A stretch of 64,000 nucleotides of DNA from Candidatus Aerophobetes bacterium Ae_b3b (GTDB taxonomy: Bacteria > Aerophobota > Aerophobia > Aerophobales > AE-B3A). Of the stretch, positions 42,103 to 51,881 are shown one piece after another. The translations under genes were made by a program, and so were the position numbers. Numbering within the stretch: the first letter of the stretch is position 1; the number at the start of each line of letters is the position of its first letter. The stretch spans positions 1 through 64,000 of the forward strand of contig NJBP01000002.1 of assembly GCA_005223085.1 (NCBI GenBank), given 5' to 3'. The notes under the pieces were generated by a model, which did not search any database, was not told the origin of the DNA, and saw only the letters and a program-made list of their open reading frames with translations.

Positions 42103-43302
42103 ATGAAAGTCAGTCCGACATATGAGCGCGATTTGGAAATTCATTTACACGGGCCGGGCCCGAGTGACGTGCCGGGAGAGGTTTTAAGAGCAATCTCGAT
42201 GACTACCCTGGGCCACTTAGATTCAGAATTCATCAGAATAATGGACGAGACCCAGGCCATGTTAAGAATGCTGTATCAAACCGAAAATCGAATGACCATT
42301 CCCATTTCCGGCACCGGAAGCTCGGGCATGGAGACCCTGGTAGCTAATCTCATCGAGCCTCAAGATAGAGTAATGGTGGTGAAAAATGGAGTCTTTGGAG
42401 GAAGGATTGCCGATGAAGTATCTCGATTTGGGGCGGAAGTGGTACCGATCGATCTAGAATGGGGAACTGTGGTTACCCCTGATGAGGTAAGAGAAGCTTT
42501 TTCTAGAAAAAGCTGTCAGGCGCTTTTCCTGGTACACGCAGAGACCTCTACTGGTGCCCATCAACAACATATGAAAGAAATTGGTGAGGTTGTTCACCAA
42601 AATGGCGCCCTATTTCTAGTTGATACGGTAACATCTTTAGGAGGGACCGAAGTAAAGATAGATGAGTGGGGGATCGACGCTGCCTACAGTGGAACCCAAA
42701 AATGCCTTAGTGTGCCCCCAGGGCTTTCTCCCATTACGTTAAATGAGAGAGCCATGGAAAAGCTCCGGGGAAGAAAGGTAAGAAGCTGGTATTTTGATTT
42801 AGGGATGATCGAGAAGTACTGGAATGAGGGGCATCAAAGAAAATATCATCATACTGCCCCGGTGAATATGATTTATGCCCTCCATGAAGGGCTCAGGTTA
42901 GCCCTAGAAGAAGGGTTTGAGGCAAGATTCCAACGCCACCGAAGAAACGCTGCCACCCTTCAGGCTGGTCTTGAAACCTTAGGTTTCACCTACATTGTGA
43001 GAAAACAGGACCAAAGACTTCCCATGCTTCATGCGGTCTACCTTCCCGAGGGAGCAGAAGAAGGCAAACTTTGGGGAGAAATAAGATCGAGTTACCATAT
43101 TGAGATTGGTGGTGGTCTGGGGAAATTCAGTGGAAGGGCCTGGAGAATTGGACTGATGGGTCACTCGTCAACAGAAGACAAAGTATATCGGCTTCTCAAT
43201 GCTATTGGAGAGGTATTCGAAAAATATGGTCTTGTAGGTGATCGAGCCGCCGGTGTTCAAGGTGCCAAAGCTATTTACAAGGACGCAAGAAGGCTGAGGT
43301 GA
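42103..43302 (+). CDS. Class V aminotransferase (alanine/serine-glyoxylate type)
   Basis: PLP enzyme that interconverts glyoxylate and glycine with alanine or serine as amino donor. The 399-aa protein has GPGPSDVP near the start, ISGTGSSGMET (phosphate site), VDTVTSLGG and the PLP lysine in YSGTQKCLSVPPG (Lys200). GAGGAGGAAGAGGG precedes the ATG. It converges with a glcD-like gene just downstream; together they would turn glycolate into glycine. Confidence 0.92.
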   Translation: MKVSPTYERDLEIHLHGPGPSDVPGEVLRAISMTTLGHLDSEFIRIMDETQAMLRMLYQTENRMTIPISGTGSSGMETLVANLIEPQDRVMVVKNGVFGGRIADEVSRFGAEVVPIDLEWGTVVTPDEVREAFSRKSCQALFLVHAETSTGAHQQHMKEIGEVVHQNGALFLVDTVTSLGGTEVKIDEWGIDAAYSGTQKCLSVPPGLSPITLNERAMEKLRGRKVRSWYFDLGMIEKYWNEGHQRKYHHTAPVNMIYALHEGLRLALEEGFEARFQRHRRNAATLQAGLETLGFTYIVRKQDQRLPMLHAVYLPEGAEEGKLWGEIRSSYHIEIGGGLGKFSGRAWRIGLMGHSSTEDKVYRLLNAIGEVFEKYGLVGDRAAGVQGAKAIYKDARRLR

Positions 43303-43332
43303 TATTTTTGTGGTAATATCCGGTTTCCATCT

Positions 43333-44733
43333 TCAGTCAGGAAGAATTTTTCCCGGATTGAGGATGTTGTTGGGGTCGAAAAGCTGTTTGATGCCCCGGA
43401 AGAGTTTCAGTATTTTCGGGCCCACTGCTTTTTCGAGGTATTTACTCCTCGTGGCACCAACTCCGTGCTCGCCGGTTATCTGCCCACCCAGGGCAAGAGC
43501 GATATCAAAAATCTCCCCACTGATTTTAGGAATGATTTCCTTCCATTTATCTTCAGGATAATCCTCTTTGAGGATATTAACATGAACATTCCCATCACCT
43601 GAATGGCCGAAACAGATGATTGGATACTCGTATCTTTCCTGCAGTTTCTTTATCTCACGTAGAAAATCGTTTATCCGGGCTCGAGGAACGACGATGTCCT
43701 CCATGTGATTGACTGGGCTTCTCTCCTTCAGTGCCTCAATGATGGCCCGCCTGGCTTCCCATAATTTCTCCTGAGTGGGACGGTCATCGGCAACCAAAAC
43801 ATCAATGGCATCGTGCTCAAAACAGACCTCGCCGACAGTCTCACAGAGTGCTTCCACATCTTCTTTCCGATTTCCATCCAGTTTTATGAGGAGAAAGGCG
43901 GCCGCTTCACGTAGAGGGAGTTCTTTCTTAAGGTATTTCTCACAGGCGAGGAGGGAGTCTTGTTCCATAAACTCAATGGAGGTAGGGAGTATCTGTCGTT
44001 TGATAATGGCTGAGACCGTGTCCGCTGCACCTTGAAATTCATTGAAGGCCACCAATAGGTCTATGGTTACCCTGGGAAGGGGAATGAGACGAAGGATTAT
44101 CTTGGTTATGATGGCTAAGGTACCCTCGGAGCCGATGAGAAGCCCGATTAAATCATAACCGGTGACGTTTTTGACAAGTTTCCCGCCCAATTGAATTACT
44201 TGACCCGAGGGCAGAACCGCCTCCAGTCCGCAAACGTAGTCTTTGGTCACTCCGTACTTAACGGCCCGCGGTCCACCAGCGCATTCGGCGACGTTGCCGC
44301 CGATAGAGCAGGAGTCCAGGCTGGCCGGATCCGGCGGATAGAAAAGCCCTTCTCTCTCTACGGCTTCATGGATTTTGCTGGTTATAACACCTGGTTCAAC
44401 CGTTATCATAAGATTCTTCTTATCAATTTCCAGAATTCGGTCCATTTTTTCCAGGGAGAGAACTATCCCCCCGCAAACAGGGACTGCCCCACCGGAGAGA
44501 CCATAGCCAGCGCCGCGCGGAGTTACGGGAATTCTTTTCTCATTGGCGAATTTCATGACTTTTGAGATCTGCTGGACCGTTGTCGCCCTGACAACTACCT
44601 CCGGTCGGGCCTTCAGGCCAGGGACCTCATCGTGGGCATACATCTCCAGCAGATCTGGATCAAGCAAAACCCTATCTTTACCAAATAGACCGGTTAGGAA
44701 TTCCAGGACCTCATGGTCGACTTTTGCATACAT
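43333..44733 (-). CDS. glcD: FAD-linked oxidase, glycolate oxidase subunit GlcD type
   Basis: Flavoprotein oxidising glycolate, D-lactate or a similar 2-hydroxy acid. The 466-aa protein has the FAD-binding PCMH segment TPRGAGYGLSGGAVP, DPASLDSCSIGGNVAECAGG and the C-terminal FGHSGDGNVHVNIL and GEHGVG motifs. There are no glcE/glcF genes beside it. The start is the ATG after GGGAGGG; ten in-frame codons upstream are excluded. It is convergent with the aminotransferase gene. Confidence 0.92.
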   Translation of the reverse strand: MYAKVDHEVLEFLTGLFGKDRVLLDPDLLEMYAHDEVPGLKARPEVVVRATTVQQISKVMKFANEKRIPVTPRGAGYGLSGGAVPVCGGIVLSLEKMDRILEIDKKNLMITVEPGVITSKIHEAVEREGLFYPPDPASLDSCSIGGNVAECAGGPRAVKYGVTKDYVCGLEAVLPSGQVIQLGGKLVKNVTGYDLIGLLIGSEGTLAIITKIILRLIPLPRVTIDLLVAFNEFQGAADTVSAIIKRQILPTSIEFMEQDSLLACEKYLKKELPLREAAAFLLIKLDGNRKEDVEALCETVGEVCFEHDAIDVLVADDRPTQEKLWEARRAIIEALKERSPVNHMEDIVVPRARINDFLREIKKLQERYEYPIICFGHSGDGNVHVNILKEDYPEDKWKEIIPKISGEIFDIALALGGQITGEHGVGATRSKYLEKAVGPKILKLFRGIKQLFDPNNILNPGKILPD

Positions 44734-44927
44734 TTCTAAACCCTCCCCTTGTTGAGGGATCAAGTTTACCCACTAATGATGCTCAATGCAGAGTTACTTT
44801 GAGTCGTTTATCGATAGAAATCTGTTTTTTTCGATGGATAAGTGTGGCAGTAGAGAAAGCGAGTGTCAAAGAAGGTTAAAAAATTTCTTTTGGCTACAAT
44901 GATACGGGACACATTCAGGCAAAAGGT

Positions 44928-45320
44928 CTACTCAATCTTCACTATTACCTGGCGGTGGCGGGGGCCATCGAACTCACAGAAGTAGATGGACTGCCAGGTG
45001 CCCAGGACTAATTGGCCTTTCTCCACGAATATAGTTTCAGAAGAGCCAACTAAAGATGCCTTTATATGAGCGGGGGAGTTTCCTTCCCGGTGTTGATAAT
45101 CACCGCTCCAGGGGATGATCTTATCCAGTTGATTCAGTATATCTCTTCTCACACTGGGGTCAGCTCCTTCATTGATAAGGATCCCGGCCGTGGTATGAGG
45201 AACAAATACCTGGCAGGTCCCCTCTTCTACCCGGGCCTCTTTTACAATATCCTCTACTTGAGAACTGATGTCGATTAACTCTGACCGGGAATGGGTAGAA
45301 AGGGAAAATTTTTTTATCAC
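44928..45320 (-). CDS. yjbQ: YjbQ/UPF0047 family protein
   Basis: A 130-aa protein of the YjbQ family (secondary thiamine-phosphate synthase activity reported in E. coli). Diagnostic segments are CQVFVPHTTAGILINEGADP, HREGNSPAHIKASL and LGTWQSIYFCEFDGPRHR with conserved His residues. Last gene of the fmdB-argH-lysA/dapF-dapA-PIN operon, 1 bp after the PIN gene. Confidence 0.9.
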   Translation of the reverse strand: MIKKFSLSTHSRSELIDISSQVEDIVKEARVEEGTCQVFVPHTTAGILINEGADPSVRRDILNQLDKIIPWSGDYQHREGNSPAHIKASLVGSSETIFVEKGQLVLGTWQSIYFCEFDGPRHRQVIVKIE

Positions 45321-45321
45321 T

Positions 45322-45789
45322 TTAGCCTCCTTCTTGTTTCATGAGCTTCTCGGGGGTAGTAATCCTTATGCGGGGATAACCGCTAATCAGATTATAGGCA
45401 TTTATTCTTCTTTCTACCTGGGTTTTGACCAGATGTGCAAAATCCCAGCTAACAAATATATCCACTTTGTTTATCACTGCCAGTGCTAGATGTAGAGCAT
45501 CGTTGAAGGCATTTGGGGGGATGATCTTTTCCTCGACATACCTTCTAGCTAGTTTCTCGGCCAAGGGGGAGACCTCCAGGGGAGGAAAATCACTAATTAA
45601 GGAGAGGATGGCCTCTCTTTTATCTTTAGTCTCCAGGGCCTTTATTTCATCAATGGTTAACCTTGAGATTATCACCCGGCAATGAGGAATCCGAACCTTC
45701 CACCACTGACGAGTGATCCTTCGGCGCTGCGGCTGGGAGGTCTCGCAGCAAGCAGAAGGAATGGAGGGATCAAGATAAACACTCTTCAT
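45322..45789 (-). CDS. PIN domain protein
   Basis: A 155-aa PIN-like nuclease: YLDPS at the N-terminus gives the first acidic residue, LTIDEIKAL the second, and NAFNDALHLALAVI with SWDFAHL the last. It begins 3 bp after dapA and no antitoxin gene is next to it. PIN proteins with this WWK and FVSWDFAHLV pattern occur as solitary genes, so it may not act as a toxin. Confidence 0.85.
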   Translation of the reverse strand: MKSVYLDPSIPSACCETSQPQRRRITRQWWKVRIPHCRVIISRLTIDEIKALETKDKREAILSLISDFPPLEVSPLAEKLARRYVEEKIIPPNAFNDALHLALAVINKVDIFVSWDFAHLVKTQVERRINAYNLISGYPRIRITTPEKLMKQEGG

Positions 45790-45792
45790 AGA

Positions 45793-46662
45793 TTAAAGTA
45801 GTCCATAGTCAGCCAGAGCCTTCTCCAGCCTTTCCTCATTCTCCTTTTTCATCCCATCCAGAGGAAGTCTCCACTCTGGCTCGATCATCCCCAGACGGGC
45901 CATGGCTGTCTTTACTGGAAGAGGATTGGTCTCTATGAACATAGCCCGGGACAGGGGATATGTCTTGTAGTGAAGCTCCTTTGCTTTGCTGATATTTCTC
46001 TTTAAGTAAGCTTCCACCATTTGAGACATCTCTCCGGGTAAGATATTCGCTAGCACTGATATTACTCCCACTCCACCAAGAGATAGGATGGGCAAAGTAT
46101 GAGAATCATTTCCGGAAAGGACAGAAAAGTTAGGGTCGGATAAAGACATAATAGTTGATACCTGGTCCATATTACCACTCGCTTCTTTAATGCCTGCTAT
46201 GTGGGTGAGCTTGCTTAATTTAGCCACCAATGCTGCATCAATATTGACTCCAGTGCGTGAAGGGACATTATAGATAATAATAGGAAGGCCAATGGCCTCT
46301 AATTTCCGGTAATGAGCTTCCAGACCCTTAGGGGTGGGTTTATTGTAATAGGGAGTGATTACCAGGGCAGCATCTGCACCGGCTTCTTTGGCAAATTGAG
46401 TTAACTCTTCGGCCTCATGGGTGCTGTTGGAACCAGTCCCGGCGATTACCGGAACTCGATGATTGACCTCTTTCACAGTTATCTCTACCACTCGTTCGTG
46501 TTCATCAAAGGACAAAGTAGGTGACTCCCCTGTGGTTCCACAAGGAACTATTCCATCCACTCCTTTTTCCAGACAAAACCCGATGAGCTTGCGGAAGCTA
46601 TCCTCATCTACCTCCCCCCCTTTGAAAGGGGTAACTATGGCTACATGACATCCTTTGAACAT
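45793..46662 (-). CDS. dapA: 4-hydroxy-tetrahydrodipicolinate synthase
   Basis: First step of the lysine/DAP branch: condenses pyruvate with aspartate semialdehyde. The 289-aa TIM-barrel enzyme shows CGTTGESPTLS, the Tyr of IIYNVPSRTGVN and the Schiff-base lysine in HIAGIKEASGNM. It overlaps the end of the lysA-dapF fusion gene by 22 bp. Confidence 0.96.
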   Translation of the reverse strand: MFKGCHVAIVTPFKGGEVDEDSFRKLIGFCLEKGVDGIVPCGTTGESPTLSFDEHERVVEITVKEVNHRVPVIAGTGSNSTHEAEELTQFAKEAGADAALVITPYYNKPTPKGLEAHYRKLEAIGLPIIIYNVPSRTGVNIDAALVAKLSKLTHIAGIKEASGNMDQVSTIMSLSDPNFSVLSGNDSHTLPILSLGGVGVISVLANILPGEMSQMVEAYLKRNISKAKELHYKTYPLSRAMFIETNPLPVKTAMARLGMIEPEWRLPLDGMKKENEERLEKALADYGLL

Positions 46663-48824
46663 TGGCTAACCTCCCCTTCCCATTTTCCCTCATATACCAC
46701 TTCTGCTTTACCTTCCAGGGAAACTTGAGTAAAATTATGGGTGCCTGATTTTTGAAAATAGACTTTCAGATCTCCCCCGCCGGTTTTTATCTTCACCGGA
46801 GAATTAAGGGCGTAGACTAGATTTGCTGCTAAAGCTGTAGCTACTGCTCCGGTACCACAACTTAGAGTCTCTGCCTCTACCCCTCTTTCGTAGGTTCTCA
46901 TCCTCACGGTATCATCCTTTATTTCTGCAAAGTCAACATTGGTGCCCTCTGGCTGAAACTTTCCATGGTATCTTATTCGGGATCCCATTTTGGGAAGATC
47001 AATCTTTTCTACCTCCGGGACAAAGAGAACAAAGTGAGGTACTCCCGTATCCAGAAAATGGCCTGTGTAGGAGCCATCCCCCAGGTTTATCTCTAGGTTT
47101 AACTGAGAAATGGAAGGATCTTTCATTCTTATGCGGACCCGATTCTTTTTTACCTGGGAGAAAATCTTTCCCGATAAGGTCTCAAAAGAACATTTTTCCC
47201 CCACAATTTTCTTAAGGTGGGCAAATCTAGCTATGCATCGGGCTCCATTTCCACACATTGCCGGTTCGCTCCCGTCAGGATTGAAAATGCGCATTTTAAA
47301 ATCAGCTACCCGAGATTTTTCCAGAAGTAGAACTCCATCTGCTCCAATGCCGATCTTTCTGGGACATATGGTTCTGGAAAATTCGGGTCCATTCTTGATA
47401 AACTGGGAGCGGTTATCAATGACGATAAAGTCATTGCCACTTCCCTGTAACTTGGTGAAAGGGATGGGACCAGAAAGAGCTTTCTTTTCCCCCAGTGGGC
47501 GAGCTGAGCAAGATTTAGAACTCGAGGGAGAACCTCTAAAGGAGGAGAATAATTCCTCAGGGATGGACTCCTCCTTAATCAGATCTTTATAAGTTTCCCT
47601 CTCTCGAATTATCCACCACTGATCCTTCTTTACCAACACTTCTGCTGGTCTGGGTCGAGCATTGTAAGTAAAGCTCATGCTAAAGCAATAGGCTCCGGTA
47701 TCCATGATAGCCAGATACTCTCCTTCCGTGATTTGAGGAAGAGGTCTTTCCCGAGCAAAGAAATCTCCCGACTCACAGACCGGACCTACTACATCTACCA
47801 CTTCAGGGGAACCCGCCCCATGAGGTTCTTTTAGTTTTTTTATCTGGTGATAGGCTCCGTAAAGGGATGGTCTAATGAGATCGTTCATCCCCGCATCTAC
47901 AATGATAAATCTCTTTTTCCCTCTATTCTTTTTATAAAGTACCTGAGTGATTAAGACCCCGGCCGGTCCCACCAGGAATCTTCCTGGCTCAAGGATTAAT
48001 TTTGCCCCGGTTTTCTTGATCAATGGATAGATTTTTTCTGCTAGATCCATGATGTTTAAAGGGAGCTTTCCTTCCTCATAGCTAATGCCAAATCCCCCTC
48101 CCATATCCACATATTTTAGGTTCAGTCCCTTTTCTTTAAGCAGTTCAAGAAAATCCAGGATCTTTTCCAGAGCCCTAAGATAAGGCTGAAGGCTGGTTAT
48201 CTGGGAGCCGAGATGAAAATGAATCCCTACTGGCTCCAAGAGGGGTGATTTTTTAACCTGGGAGTATAGTTTCTCTGCCTCATCAAAGTCAAGACCGAAC
48301 TTATTTTCCCTCTTGCCGGTGGTGATGTAGCGGTGAGTTTTCGGATCCACGTCGGGATTTATGCGTAAGGATATTTTGGCACTCTGGTTCAATTGGCGGC
48401 TGAGCTTTTCTATTAATCTTAACTCTCCTGGTGACTCCACGTTAAAGATAAAGATGTTCTCTCTTAGGGCGTATTCTATCTCCTCTTTATTTTTTCCGGG
48501 TCCCGCAAAAACTATTTTTTGAGGAGGGAATCCAGCCTGAAGCGCTTTGTATAGCTCTCCTCCCGAGAGAATGTCTGCTCCCGCACCTTCAGTAGCCAGA
48601 ATTCGGCAAAGGGTAAGATTGGCATTGGCCTTTACTGAGTAGCAAATTAAGGGGGAGAGTTTGCTGAAGGCGTGGCAGACTTCCCGGTAACCATCGATTA
48701 GGCTATTATAGCTGTAAAGATAAAGAGGGGTCCCTACCTCCTCAGCCACCTGGCCAACTGGTACCTCTTCGCAGAAAAGCTGCCTGGCCTTATAGTGAAA
48801 ATGGCTTTTTCTATTAGCTGGCAA
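46641..48824 (-). CDS. LysA-DapF fusion: DAP decarboxylase / DAP epimerase
   Basis: A 727-aa bifunctional protein for the last two steps of lysine synthesis. Residues 1-425 are the PLP enzyme DAP decarboxylase (PLP lysine in YSVKANANL, Lys65; HFHLGSQI; EPGRFLVGPAG; CESGDFFA). A linker of about 25 residues rich in Ser and Pro leads to DAP epimerase (455-727: KLQGSGNDFIVIDN, the first catalytic Cys in MCGNGARC, the second in LSCGTGAVATALA). Epimerase and decarboxylase act in succession, so fusion would channel meso-DAP. It overlaps argH by 11 bp and dapA by 22 bp. Confidence 0.95.
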   Translation of the reverse strand: MPANRKSHFHYKARQLFCEEVPVGQVAEEVGTPLYLYSYNSLIDGYREVCHAFSKLSPLICYSVKANANLTLCRILATEGAGADILSGGELYKALQAGFPPQKIVFAGPGKNKEEIEYALRENIFIFNVESPGELRLIEKLSRQLNQSAKISLRINPDVDPKTHRYITTGKRENKFGLDFDEAEKLYSQVKKSPLLEPVGIHFHLGSQITSLQPYLRALEKILDFLELLKEKGLNLKYVDMGGGFGISYEEGKLPLNIMDLAEKIYPLIKKTGAKLILEPGRFLVGPAGVLITQVLYKKNRGKKRFIIVDAGMNDLIRPSLYGAYHQIKKLKEPHGAGSPEVVDVVGPVCESGDFFARERPLPQITEGEYLAIMDTGAYCFSMSFTYNARPRPAEVLVKKDQWWIIRERETYKDLIKEESIPEELFSSFRGSPSSSKSCSARPLGEKKALSGPIPFTKLQGSGNDFIVIDNRSQFIKNGPEFSRTICPRKIGIGADGVLLLEKSRVADFKMRIFNPDGSEPAMCGNGARCIARFAHLKKIVGEKCSFETLSGKIFSQVKKNRVRIRMKDPSISQLNLEINLGDGSYTGHFLDTGVPHFVLFVPEVEKIDLPKMGSRIRYHGKFQPEGTNVDFAEIKDDTVRMRTYERGVEAETLSCGTGAVATALAANLVYALNSPVKIKTGGGDLKVYFQKSGTHNFTQVSLEGKAEVVYEGKWEGEVSQCSKDVM

Positions 48825-50205
48825 TGGGATTTTCTCCTTCCTCCAGTTTCTCCCTGGCCAGTTTTATCTGTCTGGCCAGAGACTTTTTTCCGGTACCCCC
48901 GGTTGATTCCTTATTAAAAACAGATTCTTCCAGCTTTATCCTTTGGAAAACATCGGCCTCAAAAAGAGAAGAAATCTTTTGATAGTCCTTCAAGGCTAGA
49001 TCCTCAAAACACTTATTTTCCTTTAAACAGTGTTTAACCAATTTTCCCACCATTCCGTGAGCTTCTCTGAAAGGAACGCCTTTCTCTACCAGATAATCAG
49101 CCAGGTCCGTAGCCGCGAAAAAGCCCTGTTGGGCCTGTTTTCTCATATTCTCATGGTTTAGCTTTATCTTACCTATCATCCTGGGGTACAGTTTTAAACA
49201 TCGCTTGATAATCTTCACCGCTTCAAACAAAGAAGATTTGTCTTCCTGTAGATCTCGATTATAAGAGAGGGGAAGAGCCTTCATGGTGGTGAGAAGAGAA
49301 AAAAGATCCCCATAAACTCTGGCCGTTTTTGCCCGAGTGAGTTCGGCCACATCAGGATTCTTTTTCTGCGGCATGAGACTGGAGCCGGTGGTAAAGGCAT
49401 CACTTATTTCAACAAAGGAGAAGGCAGGAGATGACCAGAGGATGAGATCCTCTGAGAGACGGGAAAGATGCATCATTAAAAGAGCCACACAACATAGAAA
49501 TTCAATAATATAATCACGGTCACTCACGGTGTCCATACTGTTCTTGGTAATGAGGGGAAAATTTAAAAGCCTGGCCACATAGGCTCTATCAATGGGCAAA
49601 GACGTTCCCGCCAGAGCCCCTACCCCCAGGGGAAGGACATTGACTCGGACATAGCAGTCTTTTAGCCGTAGTTTATCCCTTTGTAGCATCCAAAAATATG
49701 CCAGAAGGTGGTGAGAGAAAAAAACTGGCTGGGCATATTGTAGGTGCGTATAGCCGGGTAGGATAACCTGCCTGTTTTTTTCGGCAAATTCAAGGATCAC
49801 CCTTTGGAAATTAGATATAAGATGGAGGATTTCACTTATTTCCTCTCTCAAGAAAAGTCTTTCATCCAGGGCTATCTGGTCATTTCTGGATCTTGCCGTG
49901 TGAAGTTTTTTGCCAGCCTCCCCGGCTCTTCTTATTACCTCCTCCTCTATAGCCATATGAATGTCTTCTTTTCCAGTGAAGTCAAGCTTTCCCTTATCTA
50001 AGTCTTTTTTTATCTCTTCCAGGGCCAGGATGATCTTTTGAGCCTCCTTTTCCTCGATGATTCCCACCTTGGAGAGCATTTTGACATGAGCAATGCTCCC
50101 GATTATATCGTGGGGGTAGAGTTTTCTATCTACGTCAATAGAGGAGGTGAAGTCCTTCACTAACTCATCGGTCTCCTCACTGAATCTTTCGGCCCAGAGG
50201 CTCAT
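48814..50205 (-). CDS. argH: Argininosuccinate lyase
   Basis: Last step of arginine synthesis. The 463-aa fumarase-superfamily protein has HTARSRNDQIALD, the signature SSLMPQKKNPD and PGYTHLQYAQPV. Upstream of the lysine genes in one operon. Confidence 0.97.
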   Translation of the reverse strand: MSLWAERFSEETDELVKDFTSSIDVDRKLYPHDIIGSIAHVKMLSKVGIIEEKEAQKIILALEEIKKDLDKGKLDFTGKEDIHMAIEEEVIRRAGEAGKKLHTARSRNDQIALDERLFLREEISEILHLISNFQRVILEFAEKNRQVILPGYTHLQYAQPVFFSHHLLAYFWMLQRDKLRLKDCYVRVNVLPLGVGALAGTSLPIDRAYVARLLNFPLITKNSMDTVSDRDYIIEFLCCVALLMMHLSRLSEDLILWSSPAFSFVEISDAFTTGSSLMPQKKNPDVAELTRAKTARVYGDLFSLLTTMKALPLSYNRDLQEDKSSLFEAVKIIKRCLKLYPRMIGKIKLNHENMRKQAQQGFFAATDLADYLVEKGVPFREAHGMVGKLVKHCLKENKCFEDLALKDYQKISSLFEADVFQRIKLEESVFNKESTGGTGKKSLARQIKLAREKLEEGENPIAS

Positions 50206-50221
50206 AAAAATATTCCCTTAT

Positions 50222-50443
50222 TTATCTATGGCAAGGTGCACAGCTTGGTGCTCGGCAGGTAGAACAGCTACTCGTTCCACCTAGTGTGCCTTCTTTGGTT
50301 CTCCCGCTGATGAATCGAGGAAGAAGTTTTTTCAGTTGGGAGCTACCGCATTTTGCGCATTTAAGTTCATTTTCCTTACCCAGATTTACCAAGCGGGTAA
50401 ACTCTTCCCCGCAACTGCCACATTTGTATCGATATAAAGGCAT
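50222..50443 (-). CDS. FmdB family zinc-ribbon protein
   Basis: A 73-aa putative regulatory protein. MPLYRYKCGSCGEEF and ELKCAKCGS supply two CxxC knuckles. A Cys-rich tail (SSCSTCRAPSCAPCH) follows, as in many FmdB proteins of anaerobes. It begins the argH operon, 16 bp upstream. Confidence 0.9.
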   Translation of the reverse strand: MPLYRYKCGSCGEEFTRLVNLGKENELKCAKCGSSQLKKLLPRFISGRTKEGTLGGTSSCSTCRAPSCAPCHR

Positions 50444-50602
50444 CTTAACCTACCTCTTCGGGCTTTCCCTCTCTATTAGCGCAATCTGGTGCTTAAGTTT
50501 AGTATAATTCGGTGGAGCTGTCAAATTGACTCTCTTAGAAAAATTGCTTATTATGGTTTAGTGAGCTTATTGGAAACCAAAGTTTTTGAATGATTGAAAA
50601 AA

Positions 50603-51877
50603 ATGAGGAAAAGATTAACTTTAAGGTATAAAGACAAGGAGATTGAGGTAAAAATTCCCCTGGGGAATCTTATGTATGTTATAAAGCCAGAGGATCTTCC
50701 TGGACTAGAGAATGAGCAAAAATCTATTAAGCACTCGCTAGAGAATCCCATAGGCTCAGCTCCTCTATCTCAACAAGTGAAAAAAGGAATGAAGGTGGTT
50801 ATCATGGCAGATGATATTACTCGACCCACACCCCGAGAGAGGATTCTTCCGGCCCTCCTGGATGGATTAAATGAATCTGGCATACTTGATAGAGATATCA
50901 CGGTGTTGATTGCTCTGGGAACTCATCGTTATATGAGCAAAGAGGAGATAGAGCACTGTTTTGGGAAAAGGCTTACGGAAAGAGTAACCATCTTAAACCA
51001 TGAGTGGAAGGCTAAAGCTAATCTTGTCTACCTGGGCTCAACTCCCAGGGGGATACCCGTCTCCATTAATAAGATCGCCCATGAGGCTGATTATTTAATT
51101 GGGGTAGGCAGTATTGTTCCTCATTCTCTTGCTGGTTATGGAGGAGGCGCTAAGATAGTCCAGCCTGGAATTTGTTCTTGGGAGACCACTGGGAAAACGC
51201 ATCTTCTGGCGGTAGAAAGGAATGACTTTCTTGAAGTTGCAGGAAATCCGGAAAATGAGGCCAGGTTGGAGATGGAGGAGGTGGCAAGAATTGCTGGATT
51301 AAATTTCATTGTTAATGTGGTACTCAATGGCAAAGGAAGAATAGTCAAGGTAGTTTCCGGTGACCCAGTGAAGGCCCACAGAGAGGGAGTAAAAGTAGCC
51401 AGGAAAGTTTATGAGCAAAAAATACCCGAGTTAGCTGATGTGATTATAGCAAGTGCCTATCCAGCCAATATAGACTATTGGCAGGGTGCCAAGGCCCTCT
51501 CTTATGCCCAACACGGCCTTAGAGAAAAGGGCACGGTTATCCTTCTAGCTTCCTTCCCTGATGGCATCTCTCCCACGCACTCTGAGTTTGAAAAATACGG
51601 AGATAGGCCATATGAGGAGATAAAGCGGCTAATTAAAGAAAATAAGATTCAGGATCTCGTCTGTGCCTCTATTTTAGTTTGTCATGCGCTGGTTAGAGAT
51701 CGCTGTGAAGTTATCTGCGTTTCGGAGGGACTGTCTATAGAACAAAAGGAAAGGCTTGGCTTCAGGCACGCCGATAGCCTGGATGAGGCATGGGAAATGG
51801 TCTTATCAAAGTATGGAAAAGGGGTGAAGATAGGGCTTATAGACCATGGAGGTGATATGCTGCCCAGACCTGGTTAA
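50603..51877 (+). CDS. larA: LarA-like nickel-pincer racemase family protein
   Basis: A 424-aa lactate-racemase-family protein (DUF2088 fold). Motifs: DDITRPTPRERI, ALGTHRYMS, and IVPHSLAGYGGGAKIVQPG, the region that holds the catalytic His and the Lys that binds the nickel-pincer cofactor in LarA. Paralogues racemise or epimerise other 2-hydroxy acids, so the substrate is open. No larBCE cofactor genes are in the window. The ATG is preferred over a TTG three codons upstream; neither has a strong ribosome binding site. Confidence 0.85.
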   Translation: MRKRLTLRYKDKEIEVKIPLGNLMYVIKPEDLPGLENEQKSIKHSLENPIGSAPLSQQVKKGMKVVIMADDITRPTPRERILPALLDGLNESGILDRDITVLIALGTHRYMSKEEIEHCFGKRLTERVTILNHEWKAKANLVYLGSTPRGIPVSINKIAHEADYLIGVGSIVPHSLAGYGGGAKIVQPGICSWETTGKTHLLAVERNDFLEVAGNPENEARLEMEEVARIAGLNFIVNVVLNGKGRIVKVVSGDPVKAHREGVKVARKVYEQKIPELADVIIASAYPANIDYWQGAKALSYAQHGLREKGTVILLASFPDGISPTHSEFEKYGDRPYEEIKRLIKENKIQDLVCASILVCHALVRDRCEVICVSEGLSIEQKERLGFRHADSLDEAWEMVLSKYGKGVKIGLIDHGGDMLPRPG

Positions 51878-51881
51878 GAAT

